Source: Melieria omissa (Eukaryota > Arthropoda > Insecta > Diptera > Ulidiidae). Taken from it: DNA of 64,000 nt. How positions within the stretch are numbered: the stretch's first letter is position 1; every line of letters begins with the position of its first letter. The notes below the pieces were generated by a model. It was given only the letters and a program-made list of their open reading frames with translations, searched no databases and was not told the origin of the DNA. The position numbers and the translations under genes are program-made. This document shows positions 10,100 through 21,836 of this stretch, one piece after another. The stretch is from the NCBI GenBank assembly GCA_963971225.1, contig OZ020269.1, forward strand, positions 40,941,264 to 41,005,263, read 5' to 3'.

Positions 10100-11383
10100 G
10101 CGTCTGCCTTTTGGGATATGGACCATGACGGGAGTACCAAAAATGCGCATTCCACTCATATCAACATCACGCTGTGTCCACAGTGTTTCTGGAATTTGGC
10201 CATTCGATGTGGAACTAGGTGAACGATTTATTATATACACTGCTGTGTTTACGGCCTCGGCCCAAAACGACTTGCACAAGTTAGCATCAAACAACATGCA
10301 CTTGGCACGCTCCACAATCGTTCGGTTGTACCTCTCCGCTACGCCGTTTTGTTGCGGAGTGGAGACTGCCGAAGTTTGGTGTAAAATGCCGGATGCACGA
10401 CAGAGTGCCTCGAATTGCTCATTGATATATTCGGTCCCGTTGTCTGTACGTATAACCTTGATGCTTTTGCCGCATTGCTTCTCAACGAAGCGCTTGAAAT
10501 TTTTGAAACAATTAGAAACTTCGGAAATGTTTTTTAAAAAATATACAAACACCATCCGTGAGTAATTATCCACGAAGGACAGGAAATACTTTGAACCTCC
10601 AACTGAACAAACTGTTTCCATCGGTCCGCACAGATCAGAATGGATGAGTTGAAGGAATTCCGTAGCACGAGATCCGACGTGTTTGAATGGTGCGCGTGAT
10701 TGCTTGCCTTTGTAAAAGGCCTCGCAATTCGCCAGCATGATTGCATCGCCACCGAATTTAATGTTATTGTTGTTTCGGAGTTTGCATAAATCAGCATAGT
10801 TCAAGTGGCCAAGGCGGCGATGCCACGTTATCACACTCGTTTTTTCATTTGCAAGCATGCACGAAACAGGCTCAACGCGAAGTTTGAAGACGCCCGAACA
10901 ACCGATAGCTTCGGCGACAAATTCGCCGCACGGGCCGAATAATTGACATCGCCCCTTGTTAAACACGACTTCGTTCCCGTTTTCGGCAATTTGCGAAACA
11001 GACAGCAAATTTGAAGTTAACTGGGGTACATATAACACTTGTTTCACTTCAACCTCTATTTGTCCTATGCGAAGTATCACGGTACCGATGCCTTCCACGG
11101 CCATTTTCTCATTATTTGCCGTTATTATTTCGCGAATTGGGGAAGCGTTTAGGTTATTTATGCAGTCTTTAAAGGGTGTCATGTGCTTTGAAGCACCGCT
11201 ATCTATGTACCAATCGTTCCGATTTAGCTCGTTTGTACCCAATGCCTTTGCACTGAATGCCACTTTACTTAAATTTTGCCGTGTTTTCTTACTGTCATTG
11301 CAGTCCCTACTGAAATGTCCTTTTCGACCACAATTGTAGCATCTAAGCTTTTGCTTGTTGAGTTTAGTACCATTCTTCTTCAC
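10100..11383 (-). pseudogene. copia zinc knuckle, protease and integrase
   Basis: The frame begins with a CCHC knuckle, CYNCGRKGHFSRDC, then the aspartic protease site WYIDSGASKHMTP. The pre-integrase zinc region WHRRLGHLNYADL follows, and then the integrase core with the triad visible: HSDLCGPME, VIRTDNGTEYIN and PQQNGVAERYNRT. The end of the integrase region (FWAEAVNTAVYIINRSP, GTPVMVHIPKG) is followed by a frameshift at about 10100. Another frameshift at about 11385 separates it from gag. The catalytic motifs look undamaged, so the element probably decayed by indels rather than by active-site changes. Confidence 0.92.
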
Positions 11384-11385
11384 AC

Positions 11386-11930
11386 TTAGAAAGGCACTTC
11401 CACCGGTTGTCGTTTTTTCGTAGTCTCCGTCAAGTAGCTTGGTTTTTTATTTTCGCCGGTTATGCATACTCCGCTACTTTCTATACCCATAATAAACGGT
11501 TTAAAGTCATCACTTAGACCTGCGAGCATTATCGCGCCTAGCCACTCGTCGCTTATATCGAAACCGATCCCCGACAGCTTATTAGCCGTATTCACTAGCT
11601 GATTTACGTAGGCCGACATAGTTTCGCAATTTTCAAGACGTACGGTGATTAATTTTCGCAACAAACCAATTTTTCGCGTAAGTCCGGAATCTTCGTATAG
11701 GTTTTGGAGCGTTTTCCAAATGTCAGTAGCCGTTTTTGATTTTGAATATGTACATATATGGCTTCATCAACGGATAAAATAATTTTGGCTCGCGCCTTGC
11801 GCAGTTTTTTTTCGTCCGTTTCTTTAACAGGATCTGTGATAGATCTGTGGAGATCGCATAGCTCCAAAATGCTTTCCATCGCGAAGTTCCACGTGTTCCA
11901 ATCACACTTATTCACAGAACTTAACTTATA
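11386..11930 (-). pseudogene. copia gag, truncated and frameshifted
   Basis: Two frames make up the N-terminal gag: SVNKCDWNTWNFAMESILEL with a following EAIYVHIQNQ, then after a frameshift near 11650 LENCETMSAYVNQLVNTANK and ISDEWLGAIMLAGLSDDF. This matches the copia gag pattern (retrotran_gag/UBN2-like) preceding the zinc knuckle. The extreme N-terminus and the 5' untranslated leader are not recognisable beyond about 11930. Confidence 0.8.
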
Positions 11931-11940
11931 GTACAGTAAA

Positions 11941-12423
11941 TAGGTATATTTTACTAAAAAAAAATACTTAATGGCTGAAATTTTGAGGGTATGTTCGGGG
12001 GCATGTCCTGAGTCTAAAACTGAGTTTTCGTATTCGTGGGGGTGGGGGAAGATACTACCCCCTGCTTATTTAGGGGTGAGCTCGTTTTAACTCCTTATCG
12101 CCGGTGCTATTGCTCGTACCGACAAGTCCGAGGGATCAAATTTGTGGAGAATAAAATTATCTATCTAATGATAATAAAATCGAGGTCATAGGTCGATTAG
12201 GTGAATCACAATGGCCGGTCAAAGGTCAAAAGTGAGGGATAGTTTTCGTTTTTCGTGAATACCGTGAAACCGGTAGGTTCTTCGCATACTGCTTCGATAC
12301 CATTTTAAAGTACTTGAAATTACCTACAAAATAAGTGCTCGAACACTCATCTACTATAAATAGTTTGCCGTCAATCCAACGACCAAGTTGACCGCGCGCG
12401 CCGATGTTGAGCCGCGTTCGTAG
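11941..12423. other. Unassigned sequence between copia and SAP gag
   Basis: No coding similarity is recognised on either strand. A G-rich/C-rich inverted pair lies near 12038-12061. At about 12145-12158 the stretch GTGGAGAATAAAA resembles the outer end of the copia LTR, but the following 140 bases do not match it. This may be gypsy gag/leader that has decayed, or a deletion scar. Confidence 0.4.
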
Positions 12424-12771
12424 TTAGACTTTAGCCGAAATTTCCTGATTTGCAGTTTCCATTTTCCGGTTGGAAGCCTCGAACTTGCCTTTCATTGCGA
12501 CCATAAGCTGGCTCATGTCCATTGCTTGTGGTGGCGTAGCCGCTGCAGCCGTACTTTGCAGCGACGCAGCACCAGTAGGCGATTCCTCCATTTTGGCCGA
12601 CGCCTCTAGCTCCTGCGTTCCGAACTCGTGCGCAGTCCAATCGACGCCTCGTGCCTCACACGCCTCTCGCAAGCGCAGCTGCAACTCCAATTTACCGCCC
12701 TCAGTCGCCAAATTCCAGGCAGCCAGCTCCTTCTTCAGCTGGTCCACCTTCAGCACCTCGAATTTAACCAT
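12424..12771 (-). pseudogene. gag N-terminus with SAP-like domain
   Basis: The 115-residue frame starts MVKFEVLKVDQLKKELAAWN and continues with GGKLELQLRLREACEARG, the two-helix pattern of a SAP DNA-binding motif, here about residues 5-40. An Ala-rich segment and a Met-rich coiled stretch (LMVAMKGKFEASNRKMETAN) follow, and the frame then stops. SAP-like starts occur in gag of some insect gypsy elements, so this may be the gag of the gypsy element at 3252-8134, which runs on the same strand. That link is inferred; the region in between is occupied by the copia element and unassigned sequence. Only the N-terminal part of a gag would be left. Confidence 0.6.
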
Positions 12772-12990
12772 GTCTGCGTTTTTATAATTTTATTTTGCGG
12801 AGCGAGAGGACCTTCGATGGGCAACGGAGACGGTCACGAAAGGCAGGGAGCACTTTTCGTAAATCGAAAGGTTTGCGACTACACATCCCACCTTCGTGAA
12901 CAAAATTGAGGAAAACGTTGCGAAGGCTATGAAAGAAACGGCGGCGAAGAGGCAGAGGTCCACGGAGGGGGAGAAACCCGTGGCCAAACC

Positions 12991-13590
12991 GTGGTCAAAA
13001 TCCTGAAATGCAACGATGGCCTCACGCTCAAATGGGTCAAGGAGGTGGTCCCGAAGTTAGGAGGATTGTGGAAGCGCACCAACCTGGATATAATGGATAG
13101 GGACGATATTCCCGGCCCACTGCGGGCTAAGGTACGCGTACCTTACACGGTGAAACCGGAAAACGCGCTACTACTTTTCCAGCGGCAGAATCTTGACATC
13201 CCGACGACGGACTGGAAACTGATCCACGCGGGGAAACCAAACGCCGATGGTACTCTTGGTCTGATCCTCCAAATCAATAAAGAGGCAGAGGACAAGTTGT
13301 ACTAGCGATTCGGAAAGGTGTCTTGGGGGATGGGTAGTGTTTACCTGCGCCTCAAAAAACGTCATCCGAAGGACGGAAACGAAAATACGCTAAAGCCAGG
13401 CGATGTACAAAAGGATCTTGGGCTGGAACCCACGACCAACGCTACTCTAATGCTTCGGCTAGATGACGGGGAGATGGGCGAAATAGAGGTTGAGACGGGT
13501 GGAGTGTCGGCGGCGGCAGCCACATCTACCCTAAAGGACACTGTACCTTCTGAAGGGGAAGGTCCTGCAAATCAACCTCCACCACAGTAA
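12991..13590 (+). pseudogene. LOA-like LINE #1 ORF1, C-terminal part
   Basis: Two consecutive frames separated by an in-frame stop at 13303-13305 encode the conserved ORF1 domain: LKCNDGLTLKWVKEVVPKLG, LRAKVRVPYTVKPENALLLF, TTDWKLIHAGKPN and LGLILQINKEAEDKLY, then FGKVSWGMGSVYLRLKK. The same layout (basic block, arginine-led strand, DW-K repeat, strand with Leu/Ile) is found in LINE #3 ORF1 at 30050-30510, which supports homology. This domain is probably the RNA-binding part of the nucleic-acid chaperone. It ends in a proline-rich tail whose stop overlaps the start of ORF2. Confidence 0.75.
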
Positions 13591-16410
13591 GGTGGCCTCA
13601 GCTGAGCTCTTCCTCATATTAGAGGAGGTGGTCGCCATCGAAGGGGTCGACAAGCCTAGACTTGTCGCCTCGTGCTACATGGTCCATGACGTTGAGGCAC
13701 CCCTCTCAGAGCTGCAGTACCTCATGGAAGAAGCCCCCGGACGCGAATTCGCACCACCCTCAGTGGGGAAGTAAGGACACCAATGAACGGAATGAGTCCC
13801 TCTTTATTTTATACTACAGAATAATGTAGAAATAGCTAACAGAGGAAACATCCCAACTTTCAAGGGTCCGACGTCGGAAGACGTACTGGACATTACTTTC
13901 TCTTACGGTGTAGATACCTGGATCTGAGATTGGAGAGTGTTGAAACAACCCTCCTTCTCTGATCACAATTACATACATTTTACAGTTAACTTTAAACCAT
14001 TGCGCATAGAAAGGGTCTTCAGAAATCCGCGTAATACGGACTGGGATCTGTATGCAAATCAGTTAAAGATGCATTTTAGTAACGCCTCTCAGACCTTCTC
14101 CAACGCGGACGTTGAGGCTAAGGCGAATCTCCTAACGGCCAAGATTCTCCTTGCATACCACGAATCCTGCCCGCCCTCAAGGCCGGTAGGACGAAAATCC
14201 AAGCCGCCTTGGTGGAGTAAGGACATTGGTAGACAAAGAAGGAAAGTTTTTCAAACTAGCCAAACTTGCCGACTGTGTGGAGTGTTGGAGAGAGTACAAG
14301 ACACTATTTCATTCTTACAAACAGGAGATACGGAGGGCCAAAAGAAATTCCTGGCAGAACTTCTGTGGAAGCATGGACAAGGCCTCCGAGGCATCCAGAC
14401 TTCGGAAGATACTTGCCAAATCCCCTTATATACCATCACTCATCTGCAAAGAATCTGGAGAATGGACCAAGGATGGCAAGGAGGCACTTGAGGCACTTAT
14501 AGAAGCCCAATTTCCTGGCTGTTCTGAGGTTTCTAACTCGGTCTCAACCACACTTGGCACAGAGCAAGGGAACTGCGAGGGCTTAATCACCACTTCTAGA
14601 CTGCGATGAGCTTTGGGCTCTTTCGATCCCTTCAAATCCCCGGATCCGGATGGCATTTTCCCCGTGCTTCTGCAAAAGGGAAGTGCTGTTCTGATACCGT
14701 GGCTCAAGGACGTATTCAAGAACTGTCTGAGACTGAACTATGTACCGTTGGACTGGAGATTATCAAGGGTTGTATTTTTACCAAAATCAAGTAAAAGCAG
14801 CCACTTGTATCCGAAGGACTATCGGCCCATCAGTCTCACCTCGTTCATACTGAAGACCTTTGAAAGACTGCTAGACTCGTTTATTAAGGAAAGGTTTCCA
14901 CCTGGCCTAATATCCACGGACCAACACGCCTACATGAAAGGCAAGTCAACGGAGACGGCACTTCATCGGGTAGTATTTCAGATAGAAAAGGCTTAACACT
15001 ATGGAGAGTACGCGCTGGGAGCCTTCCTTGACATATCAGGGGCTTTCAACAATGTCTTCACAGAGGCATTGTTGGAAGGTCTTGCATCAATTCATCTGCA
15101 CCCATCCATACAGGACTGGATCGGTAATCTTTTAAATTGCCGAATAGTGGTGGCGGAGTAGGGCGCGACGACCATGGCAAGGAAGGCGAACAGGGGTACC
15201 CCCAGGGAGCGTGCTTTCTTCGCTACTATGGAATCTAGTCGTGAACAAAATTCTTCTAAAGTTGAGGGACGGGGGCGGTTTACCGCATACGCGGATGACC
15301 TGGCTGTCGTCGTCTCAGGTAGCTGTCTAAATTCAATGAGCCAAGTACTCGAGAGGACACTGAAAGTGATTAATAACTGAGCAAAGACTATGGGGTTGGA
15401 AACAAATCCAGACAAGACGGACTTAGTTCTTTTTACAACAAAGTACAAGATCCCAACCTGGCCTCCCCCAAACTGAACAACACCACACTCACTCCCAAAA
15501 CATCTGCAAAGTACCTAGGAGTCATTTTGGATAGTAAACTGTCGTGGAGGTTGATTGTGGAAGATAGGGAAAGGAAAGCCTTAAACGCCTTATACGCTTG
15601 CAGAAAAATGCTCGGTAAGACGTGGGGCTTATCCCACCGTCTCACACATTGGACTTACACTGCAGTTATCAGACCCATTTTGCTCTACGGGATCTTAGTA
15701 TGGTGGACTGCGGTAGATAAAAAGAAGATTCGATACTGTACAGAGAGCCGCTGGGTTGTGTATAACAGGCGCAATGCGCATCACTCCGACAGCGGCACTG
15801 GACAAAATCTTGGGATTTTATCCAATGGATCTGACAGCGAAAAGCGCCGCTAAGAAGGCCGCGCTTAGACTAAAGGTAACTGGACAGCTCACTCTACGGC
15901 CAGAGTAGGATGCACATAGGGATAGGTGACAGCTCAGACTACTCTATACCTCAAGCCAATTTTAACTTCAAACCCTACGTGGTCATAGAACCGGATGGGT
16001 GGCGACAGGGGCTTGAACTCAGCCGTCAATCCTACAACCTGTTCACGGACGGATCCAAGATAGCAGAGGGTGTGGGGTCTGCAGGTTTCTGTTCGGAACT
16101 TGACCTCCAACAGTCTTTCCGGCTCCCGGATTACTGCAGAGGTATACGCTGCCACAAGAGCGGCGCAACGAGCAATGGAATGCACTCCTCTTAACTCTCG
16201 AATTAATATCTATAATATCGATATGCATACGGAACTGTAGAACTAAATTGGACGAACTCTGCCGCAACAGAGTAGTCACTATTTATTGGGTACCGGGTCC
16301 CAAAGGAGTTGAGGGAAATGAGAAGGTTGATGCGCTCGCTAAAGCCGGGGCACTACTCAAGACGGAAATTGAAGAGACAATAATTCGTGAGGCGGCGTCC
16401 ATGTGGGAAA
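13562..16410 (+). pseudogene. LOA-like LINE #1 ORF2 remnant
   Basis: The start reads VLQINLHHSKVASAEL, equivalent to the endonuclease start of LINEs #2 and #3. Then a deletion joins it to RLVASCYMVHDVEAPLSELQ, and stops follow. Endonuclease reappears as NRGNIPTF and FSDHNYIHFTV. Reverse-transcriptase blocks are FDPFKSPDPDGIFPVLLQKG, DYRPISLTSFILKTFERLLD, AFLDISGAFNN, TAYADDLAVVVSG and LGVILDSKLSWR. RNase H traces are LFTDGSKIAEGVG and IYWVPGPKGVEGNEKVDALA. At least six frame changes are needed to connect them. Inactive. Confidence 0.85.
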
Positions 16411-16685
16411 GATCTACATCTCACAGGACAGAAAAAATCATAGAAGTTTTGACTTTGATTATGACAGACGATACGTATTTTTGCGAAAAATGTAGTAAAA
16501 AGTAATTGTCTTGGCAACAAATCTACCACACCGAACGCAATTCAAATCCCTTCTTTCGTTTGTGTTCGTACGGCTCTTGCAGCGCCTGAAAGCATACTAT
16601 CAAAATTTGTACATTGTACATGTGAGTATTGCCCCCCTATTTTAACATAACATTTTCTGTTAGACGTCTGTAAACGGCTTCTCTA

Positions 16686-17380
16686 GTATAGACCGCATCA
16701 ATTTGATAACCTTTCTGGAAAGCCGAAATGCAGTCTTCAGAGAAGACCGCCAAATTAGTAACGGTGGATCGACCAGACACGAAGCCATGTTGATATGGGC
16801 AAATCAGATTTTTTACCGCAAAATACACCGTTTTATTAACAATGGATTCAAAAAGTTTCGCAACCGAAGATAACTTAGAAATAGGCCTGTAGTTTGCCAC
16901 ATCATTTTTGTTACCACTTTTAAAAATCGGAGTAATTAAGGCTTTTTTCCAGTCATTAACAAAAACTCCCGAGGATAGAGACTTATTAAAGATAGTGGTG
17001 AGAGGTTCGGCGAAGGAGGGACAGCATTTAAGCAGGCGAGAAGAGAGGCCATCAATATCCGTCTGCGAGGAAAACTTTAAATCGCGAATACCGTTCGGGA
17101 CATCGTCAGAAGATAGCTCCAAAGAGCCAAAATCTAGCGATGTGTTATTACCATTAATGGACTCATTGACCTCATCACAAGTATCCAAGACAAAATTGGA
17201 GCAAAAGAATTCCGCAAAGAGGTTGGCAGCATCTTCCATTGACTTAGCAGATGTCCCATTAAAGAAGACAGAGGAAGGAATATTTGAGCACGCTTTTTTG
17301 GATTTAATAAAGCTCCAAAATTTTTTGGATTACGCTTGATATTTGATTCAAAGTTTCGAACGTAATTATTATAGAGAATT
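16686..17380 (-). pseudogene. CR1-like LINE A, reverse transcriptase piece (downstream half)
   Basis: The minus strand reads LYNNYVRNFESNIKRNPKNF, then NLFAEFFCSNFV, LLKCCPSFAEPLTTIFNKSL, NYRPISKLSSVAKLFESIV and ICPYQHGFVSGRSTVTNLAV, then stops abruptly at QIDAVYT just before the first catalytic Asp. This is homologous to CR1-like LINE B next to it but clearly diverged. It continues exactly where the other half of LINE A breaks off at 27034, so the two are one element split by LINE B. The left end is cut at about 16686. Confidence 0.85.
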
Positions 17381-17402
17381 TATTTATTTATTTATTTATT
17401 TA
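17381..17402 (-). repeat. 3' (AAAT)n tail of CR1-like LINE B
   Basis: About five copies of TTTA on the plus strand, read as AAAT repeats at the 3' end of the minus-strand LINE. Some 50-60 bases of untranslated sequence separate it from the ORF2 stop at 17465. Confidence 0.8.
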
Positions 17403-17464
17403 GCCAAATGTACAACAAGACTTACTGACTAAGAGATAACATTAAGAGTAATTGGTAATGGTAA

Positions 17465-19402
17465 TTATACAAAAGATCTTAATTTAGTGAGGACGTCATT
17501 CTTTGGCAGAGCGACATCGAGATCTGAGAATTCGTTCAACTCCGACAGGGCTCGCGCAAGCGGAGCCTGCCGAGCATAGTTCGACCGGCAAAAAGCAATT
17601 AGAAAGGTGTTCGCATGCCGCAAGTTCCGGATTGGAACATTAAATCCGATTTTAGAGAGAAGTGCAGGACAATCAATTTCCCCATATAGGATATTTAGCA
17701 CGAAAGAACAGGCCAAAAACGTTCGCCTCGAGTGTAGAGACTTGAGGTTCAGCAACATATAACGAGACTCATATGAGGGCAACGGCTCGGTAAAATGTAA
17801 TGATCGCAGTGCGAACTTTATGAAGACCTTTTGAATACGCTCAATCCGATTGATATGGGTAGCCTGATAAGGTCTCCAAATGAAGGAAGCGTATTCCAGT
17901 CTAGAGCGTACAGAGGCCGTAAATAGCAATTTAAAAGTATATGGGTCCGAGAACGCAGTGCAGTTCCGTCGAACAAAGCCCAGCATGGCATATGACTTCG
18001 ATATAATGTAATCGAAATGATTAGAAAAACTAAGTTTTTCATCGAAATAGACACCCAAATCCTTTACTCCATTAACTCTTTGTAACACCGAACTGGATAT
18101 GGAGTACGATGTTCGCAAGGGGCTGAGTCTCCTTGAATAAGTTGCATGAACACATTTGCTGATATTCAAGAACAATTTATTTTTTGCGCACCAGGCTTGA
18201 ACTTTGTCAAGATCCATTTGCAAGGCAGAGGAATCCGTCTCGTTATTAACTACTGCATATATCTTGAGATCATCCGCATATAATAGATAATTAGCGAATG
18301 AAAAGCAGGAACCAATGTCATTTATAAACAGAACAAACAGCAGCGGACCTAAAATGCTGCCCTGAGGGACGCCAGAAGAGACAACAAATGATTTAGAGGA
18401 CGTGCCATCAATCGTGACAACACAACGCCGATTAGTTAGGTATGATTTCATCCATCGAAGAAATGAGGAATGAAACCCCAGGCAAGCCAGTTTTGAAATC
18501 AGAACTGAATGACTCACTCTATCAAATGCTTTGGCAAAATCTGTGTAAATCGTTTCGATTTGGTTCCGCTTTTGGAAGGCGGAGAGACAGTCCTCAGTGA
18601 AAACTGCTAGATTTGAGACAGTGGACCTGCCTCTTACGAAGCCATGTTGATTTGGGCAAATAAGATTTTGGACACAAAAAGTTAAGTTATTGTTAACAAC
18701 ACATTCAAAAAGTTTTGAGACCGAGGTTAATTTAGAAATAGGCCTATAGTTCGACACAAGACTTTTATTGCCACTTTTGAAGGTAGGAGTTATTGAGGCC
18801 CTCTTCCAATCGTCGATAAACTCTCCCGACGATAGAGATTTATTAAAAAGTAATAAGAGCGGTTCAATAAGAGAACTGCATTTTTTAAACAAAATTACAG
18901 ATAGCCCATCTGCGTCCGTATTCGTTGACATTTTGAGTGCAGCAATACCACTTTCTATACTTTCTGCAGTCAAAATCAACGAGCCAAAAGAAAGGGCGGA
19001 TTTTGTTGCTGAAAAGTGATTAGACGGATCATCGGCTGAATCAGGCACAAAATTTGAGCTGAAAAACTCGGCGAAAAGATCAGCGGCACCTTGCCTAGTC
19101 GCCGCAGTCTTATTGTTGTAATATACCGTTGAGGGTATATCTGAGACCGCTTTTTTGATTTTATGTAATTCCAAAAGGCTTTTGGATTTTTTTTTAATAC
19201 CAGCCTCATAATTGCGGATATGCTTCCTATACAGCGCCTTAGCCAATTTATTGTAGTTCCTCAAATGAAGCTGATAGTTTCTTAAGGAGGAAGGACTTTT
19301 AGAAGCCCGGTATTTTCTGTAATGCTTATTCTTCAGATTTCTTAAGTGTTTCAGTTCCTTATTGACCCACGGCAACTTATATACCTTATCAACTCCAGAC
19401 AT
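17465..19402 (-). pseudogene. CR1-like LINE B ORF2, reverse transcriptase
   Basis: A 645-residue open frame. Blocks in order are: VYKLPWVNKELKHLRNLKN linker; DADGLSVILFKKCSSLIEPL; NYRPISKLTSVSKLFECVV; CPNQHGFVRGRSTVSNLAVF; IYTDFAKAFDRVSHSVLISK with the first catalytic Asp; SSGVPQGSILGPLLFVLFIN; YLLYADDLKIYAVVN with the Asp pair; VKDLGVYFDEKLSFSNHFD thumb region; and a C-terminal part with LEYASFIWRPYQATHINRIE and SLHSRRTFLACSFVL. All catalytic residues are present and the frame is intact to its stop. It is disconnected from the endonuclease by a one-base frameshift near 19395, so the full ORF2 protein cannot be made. Confidence 0.93.
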
Positions 19403-20289
19403 GCATTAGAAACGATAGATCTAAATAAATCGTAGCATGTGGCGGCATTAGCATCTGAAAACAATTCAATACATTCAACGTCACTGAGCAAATTATCTAA
19501 AGCAGCAAAATCGCAAAGATTATAGTTGAATGAAAAGGAGCGCGAGCAAGCGGGAGCAGTAAAGAATTCATAGAACTCAAGCTCGATGGTGAGCGGAGTA
19601 TGGTGCAGACACGCCGGCGAAATGGGGGAGATACACTCAACTACCTTACAGTTTAAATTTTCCGTGATGTATACCAAATCAAGGAAACGATGAAGCCTAT
19701 TGGCCAAACTATTGACTTGTGACAAACCGAAACTAGTAAAGTTGTCCACTAAATAAATCTCATGCGAGTTATTTACATTAGTTGGTGTCAGCGTCTGAGA
19801 CCTACCTATATAGGACCACGCAATGTTGCTCAGATTGAAGTCGCCAAGCACACAGAACTTACTCCCAACATATTTGGCAAAAAGTGAAGAAACATTGTCA
19901 ACATGTGACTTGTAAATAAAATCACTGCTTGAAGGAGGAATATATGAAGCACATATAAAGAGCAGCCCAGACGAACCCTGTATTTGTACACAGAGTTGAT
20001 CAAATAGTGTGTCATCGTTAACGAGACGAACTGAAGATGTACGCAGACTAAGTTTGGCGGCGATTAAAACACCCCCTCCCCTACTAAGACCGGACTTAAT
20101 GGAGTCCCTATCCTTGCGAAACACATTGAATAAGCGCGGATCGAAAAACTCAGAATCAAAAAAGTTTGAGTTCAGCCAAGTTTCGATAATAACATAGACA
20201 TCATAGTCCAACAAAGAACTCAGCACTCGAATCGAGTCTGCCTTGGTCCTCATACCGGAAACATTATGAAAATAAATTTTTATGTGACT
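19351..20289 (-). pseudogene. CR1-like LINE B ORF2, endonuclease
   Basis: The frame on the minus strand begins at the LOA insertion site and shows an AP-endonuclease: KIYFHNVSGMRTKADSIRVL, VYVIIETWLNSNFFDSEFFD (catalytic Glu), RGGGVLIAAK, CASYIPPSSSDF, FCVLGDFNLSNIAWS (catalytic Asp and Asn), RFLDLVYITENLN and CLHHTPLTIELEF. The frame then shifts near 19395 relative to the reverse transcriptase. Its N-terminal junction with ORF1 is at the other side of the insertion, at 25527. Confidence 0.88.
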
Positions 20290-20592
20290 TAGGTTACCAC
20301 TGGGGATCAGGGTTTGGATCCACAAGGCAAAGCACCTGACTGCACGGATGTAGACGTGGTCCACATCTTCGGCTGCGATCCTTGTGAGTACCAGGCCAAG
20401 TGGACTCAACGCCTTCACGAAGGTTGCTTCTGGTGACCGGGCGGTCCCCGGGCGGCTGTTGAAGCTTGTCTTCTCAGCTGGCGAAGTTTGAGATGCGGAA
20501 ATCCAGGAGCGTCTGACCCATAGTGGGCGGCTCCTTGGTCAGCGTCTGATCTCCATGTTAGGAGCGGCTGTTTCTTATCATCTTTTGGTGGC

Positions 20593-21836
20593 GTGATAGA
20601 TGTCAAAGAAACGCCACAGGGGAAGGCGACCCCCTTCATCAAAACCATTCTGGAGGACTCCCATAAGGACTCTTTTACGGTGCAGGGAGTCGGATCCCCA
20701 GTACCGGCGGTAGACAGTGGGCTAGCGGGCTGTCTGGCGTCGTCATCCAACGACCGCTTAGGCTGTGCAGCGGGACCCCAGGCTGTGCAGTCTACAAATG
20801 CTACTGGGAAGCAGGAGGCGCCCAAACCTGCATTAAGCAGGCAAAAGGCGCAGGAGTCCGCAGCACAGGATGGTCCCTCACTTTCGGGGGTGGTGCCTCA
20901 GCTCCGGGGCCTTCGACTCGACGCTGCTATAGAGGGGGAATCTATGATTCTCTCGCAAAGTAGCGGCGCCGGGTCGGTGGACTCTGAGGCTGAGGCGGCA
21001 CTCCTGGAGGAGGGAGACCGACCTTCGGCCACTGGCTCCATTCCTGGTATCTTACCGGCGGGGGAACGCAAGGCGAGCAGTGCTGCGAAGAAAGCCAGGA
21101 ATGGCTACCGGCGCTCTCTTGCGTTTCTCCGCAGAGTGAGCAAAGAGCCTGGATCCTTGTCCGATAAGAAGAATCTGGTAAGGAAGCACCAGAAGATCGT
21201 GGCTAGATTCGAGAAGAAACAGGCGGCGATTTCTGGTGCAAAATGCACGGCCGTTGCAGCAACGCCTGGTGACAGTGCCACGGCTGCACGGCCCACCGAA
21301 GGTGCAGTGGAGGCGGAAAAGCCTAGAGACAAGGCCACATCCTCCGTCACTGCACGGGTAGGAGTAAAGACGGGGACGGCAAAGCCTGGAAACAGAGCTG
21401 CGGTCGCCCCGTCAAATGAGACTGGTCAGAGACCCACCACCTCTTCAAGGCCCACTTCCACCACGGTGGAAAAGGCCGTCTCTGGCAGGGGGCGAAACTC
21501 GAGGTCATACCTCGCGACCGATTGCCTCTCCGACCTATCGTCACACTGTGGGTCCCGCCTCCAGTCATGGAGGATGACGACACGTTGAAGCTGATAGGTC
21601 GGCAGAACAGCGGCCTTAATACTGGAGAGTGGAGAGTAATTTCCTCCACTACTTGCAAAAATGAGACGGGTAAGGACCTCGTGGTCGCTGTTGATCAACC
21701 GTCCTTCACTCATCTGCGAGACTCCTCTGGTGTTGTTAAGTTCGGCTTGGGTTCCCTAAAAGCTCGTTTCCCCAATAAGGAGCGCGCCACACAGGGAAAG
21801 GCAGAAGGTAGTGCAGATAAACCTGCACCACTCTAA
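20593..21836 (+). pseudogene. LOA-like LINE #2 ORF1, frameshifted
   Basis: Two overlapping frames make up ORF1. The first (20593-21588, 331 residues) is low in complexity, Ala/Ser/Pro-rich, with a basic stretch AAKKARNGYRRSLAFLRRVS and a helical KKNLVRKHQKIVARFEKKQA near the middle. A frameshift near 21520 leads to the second (21522-21836), which has the conserved C-terminal domain VTLWVPPPVMEDDDTLKLIG, GEWRVISSTTCKNETGKDLV and GSLKARFPNKE, similar in layout to ORF1 of LINE #3. It overlaps the start of ORF2 by about 26 bases, as expected for overlapping or coupled translation. It likely encoded an RNA-binding chaperone. Confidence 0.75.

Larger units (their letters stand above)
8135..11940 (-). 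mobile_element. copia-type LTR retrotransposon, 5'-truncated
   Basis: The minus strand holds gag, zinc knuckle, protease, integrase, reverse transcriptase, RNase H, a purine tract and a 3' LTR in that order, which is copia organisation (integrase before reverse transcriptase). The 3' LTR (8135-8289) starts TGTTGG and ends CCAACA and cuts into the gypsy reverse transcriptase. No 5' LTR is found: coding similarity fades at about 11930, where non-coding sequence starts. At least three frameshifts (near 11650, 11385 and 10100) break gag-pol. A deletion after insertion is the simplest reading. Confidence 0.85.
12880..16440 (+). mobile_element. LOA-like LINE #1, heavily decayed
   Basis: The plus strand carries the C-terminal half of an ORF1 (DUF4780-type), then endonuclease, reverse transcriptase and RNase H pieces in the order found in LINEs #2 and #3. 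It has many frameshifts and stops and at least one large deletion in the endonuclease. The 5' part of ORF1 and the C-terminal zinc motif and 3' tail are missing. Both boundaries are approximate. From about 16441 to 16685 nothing is recognisable, except an 18-bp stretch (near 16645) shared with the Y elements at 38.9 and 40.5 kb. Confidence 0.78.

Noticed and set aside
12136..12290. Possible 5' LTR of the copia element
   Set aside because: Only about 13 bases (GTGGAGAATAAAA) match the 3' LTR end; the rest of the 155-bp LTR does not align.
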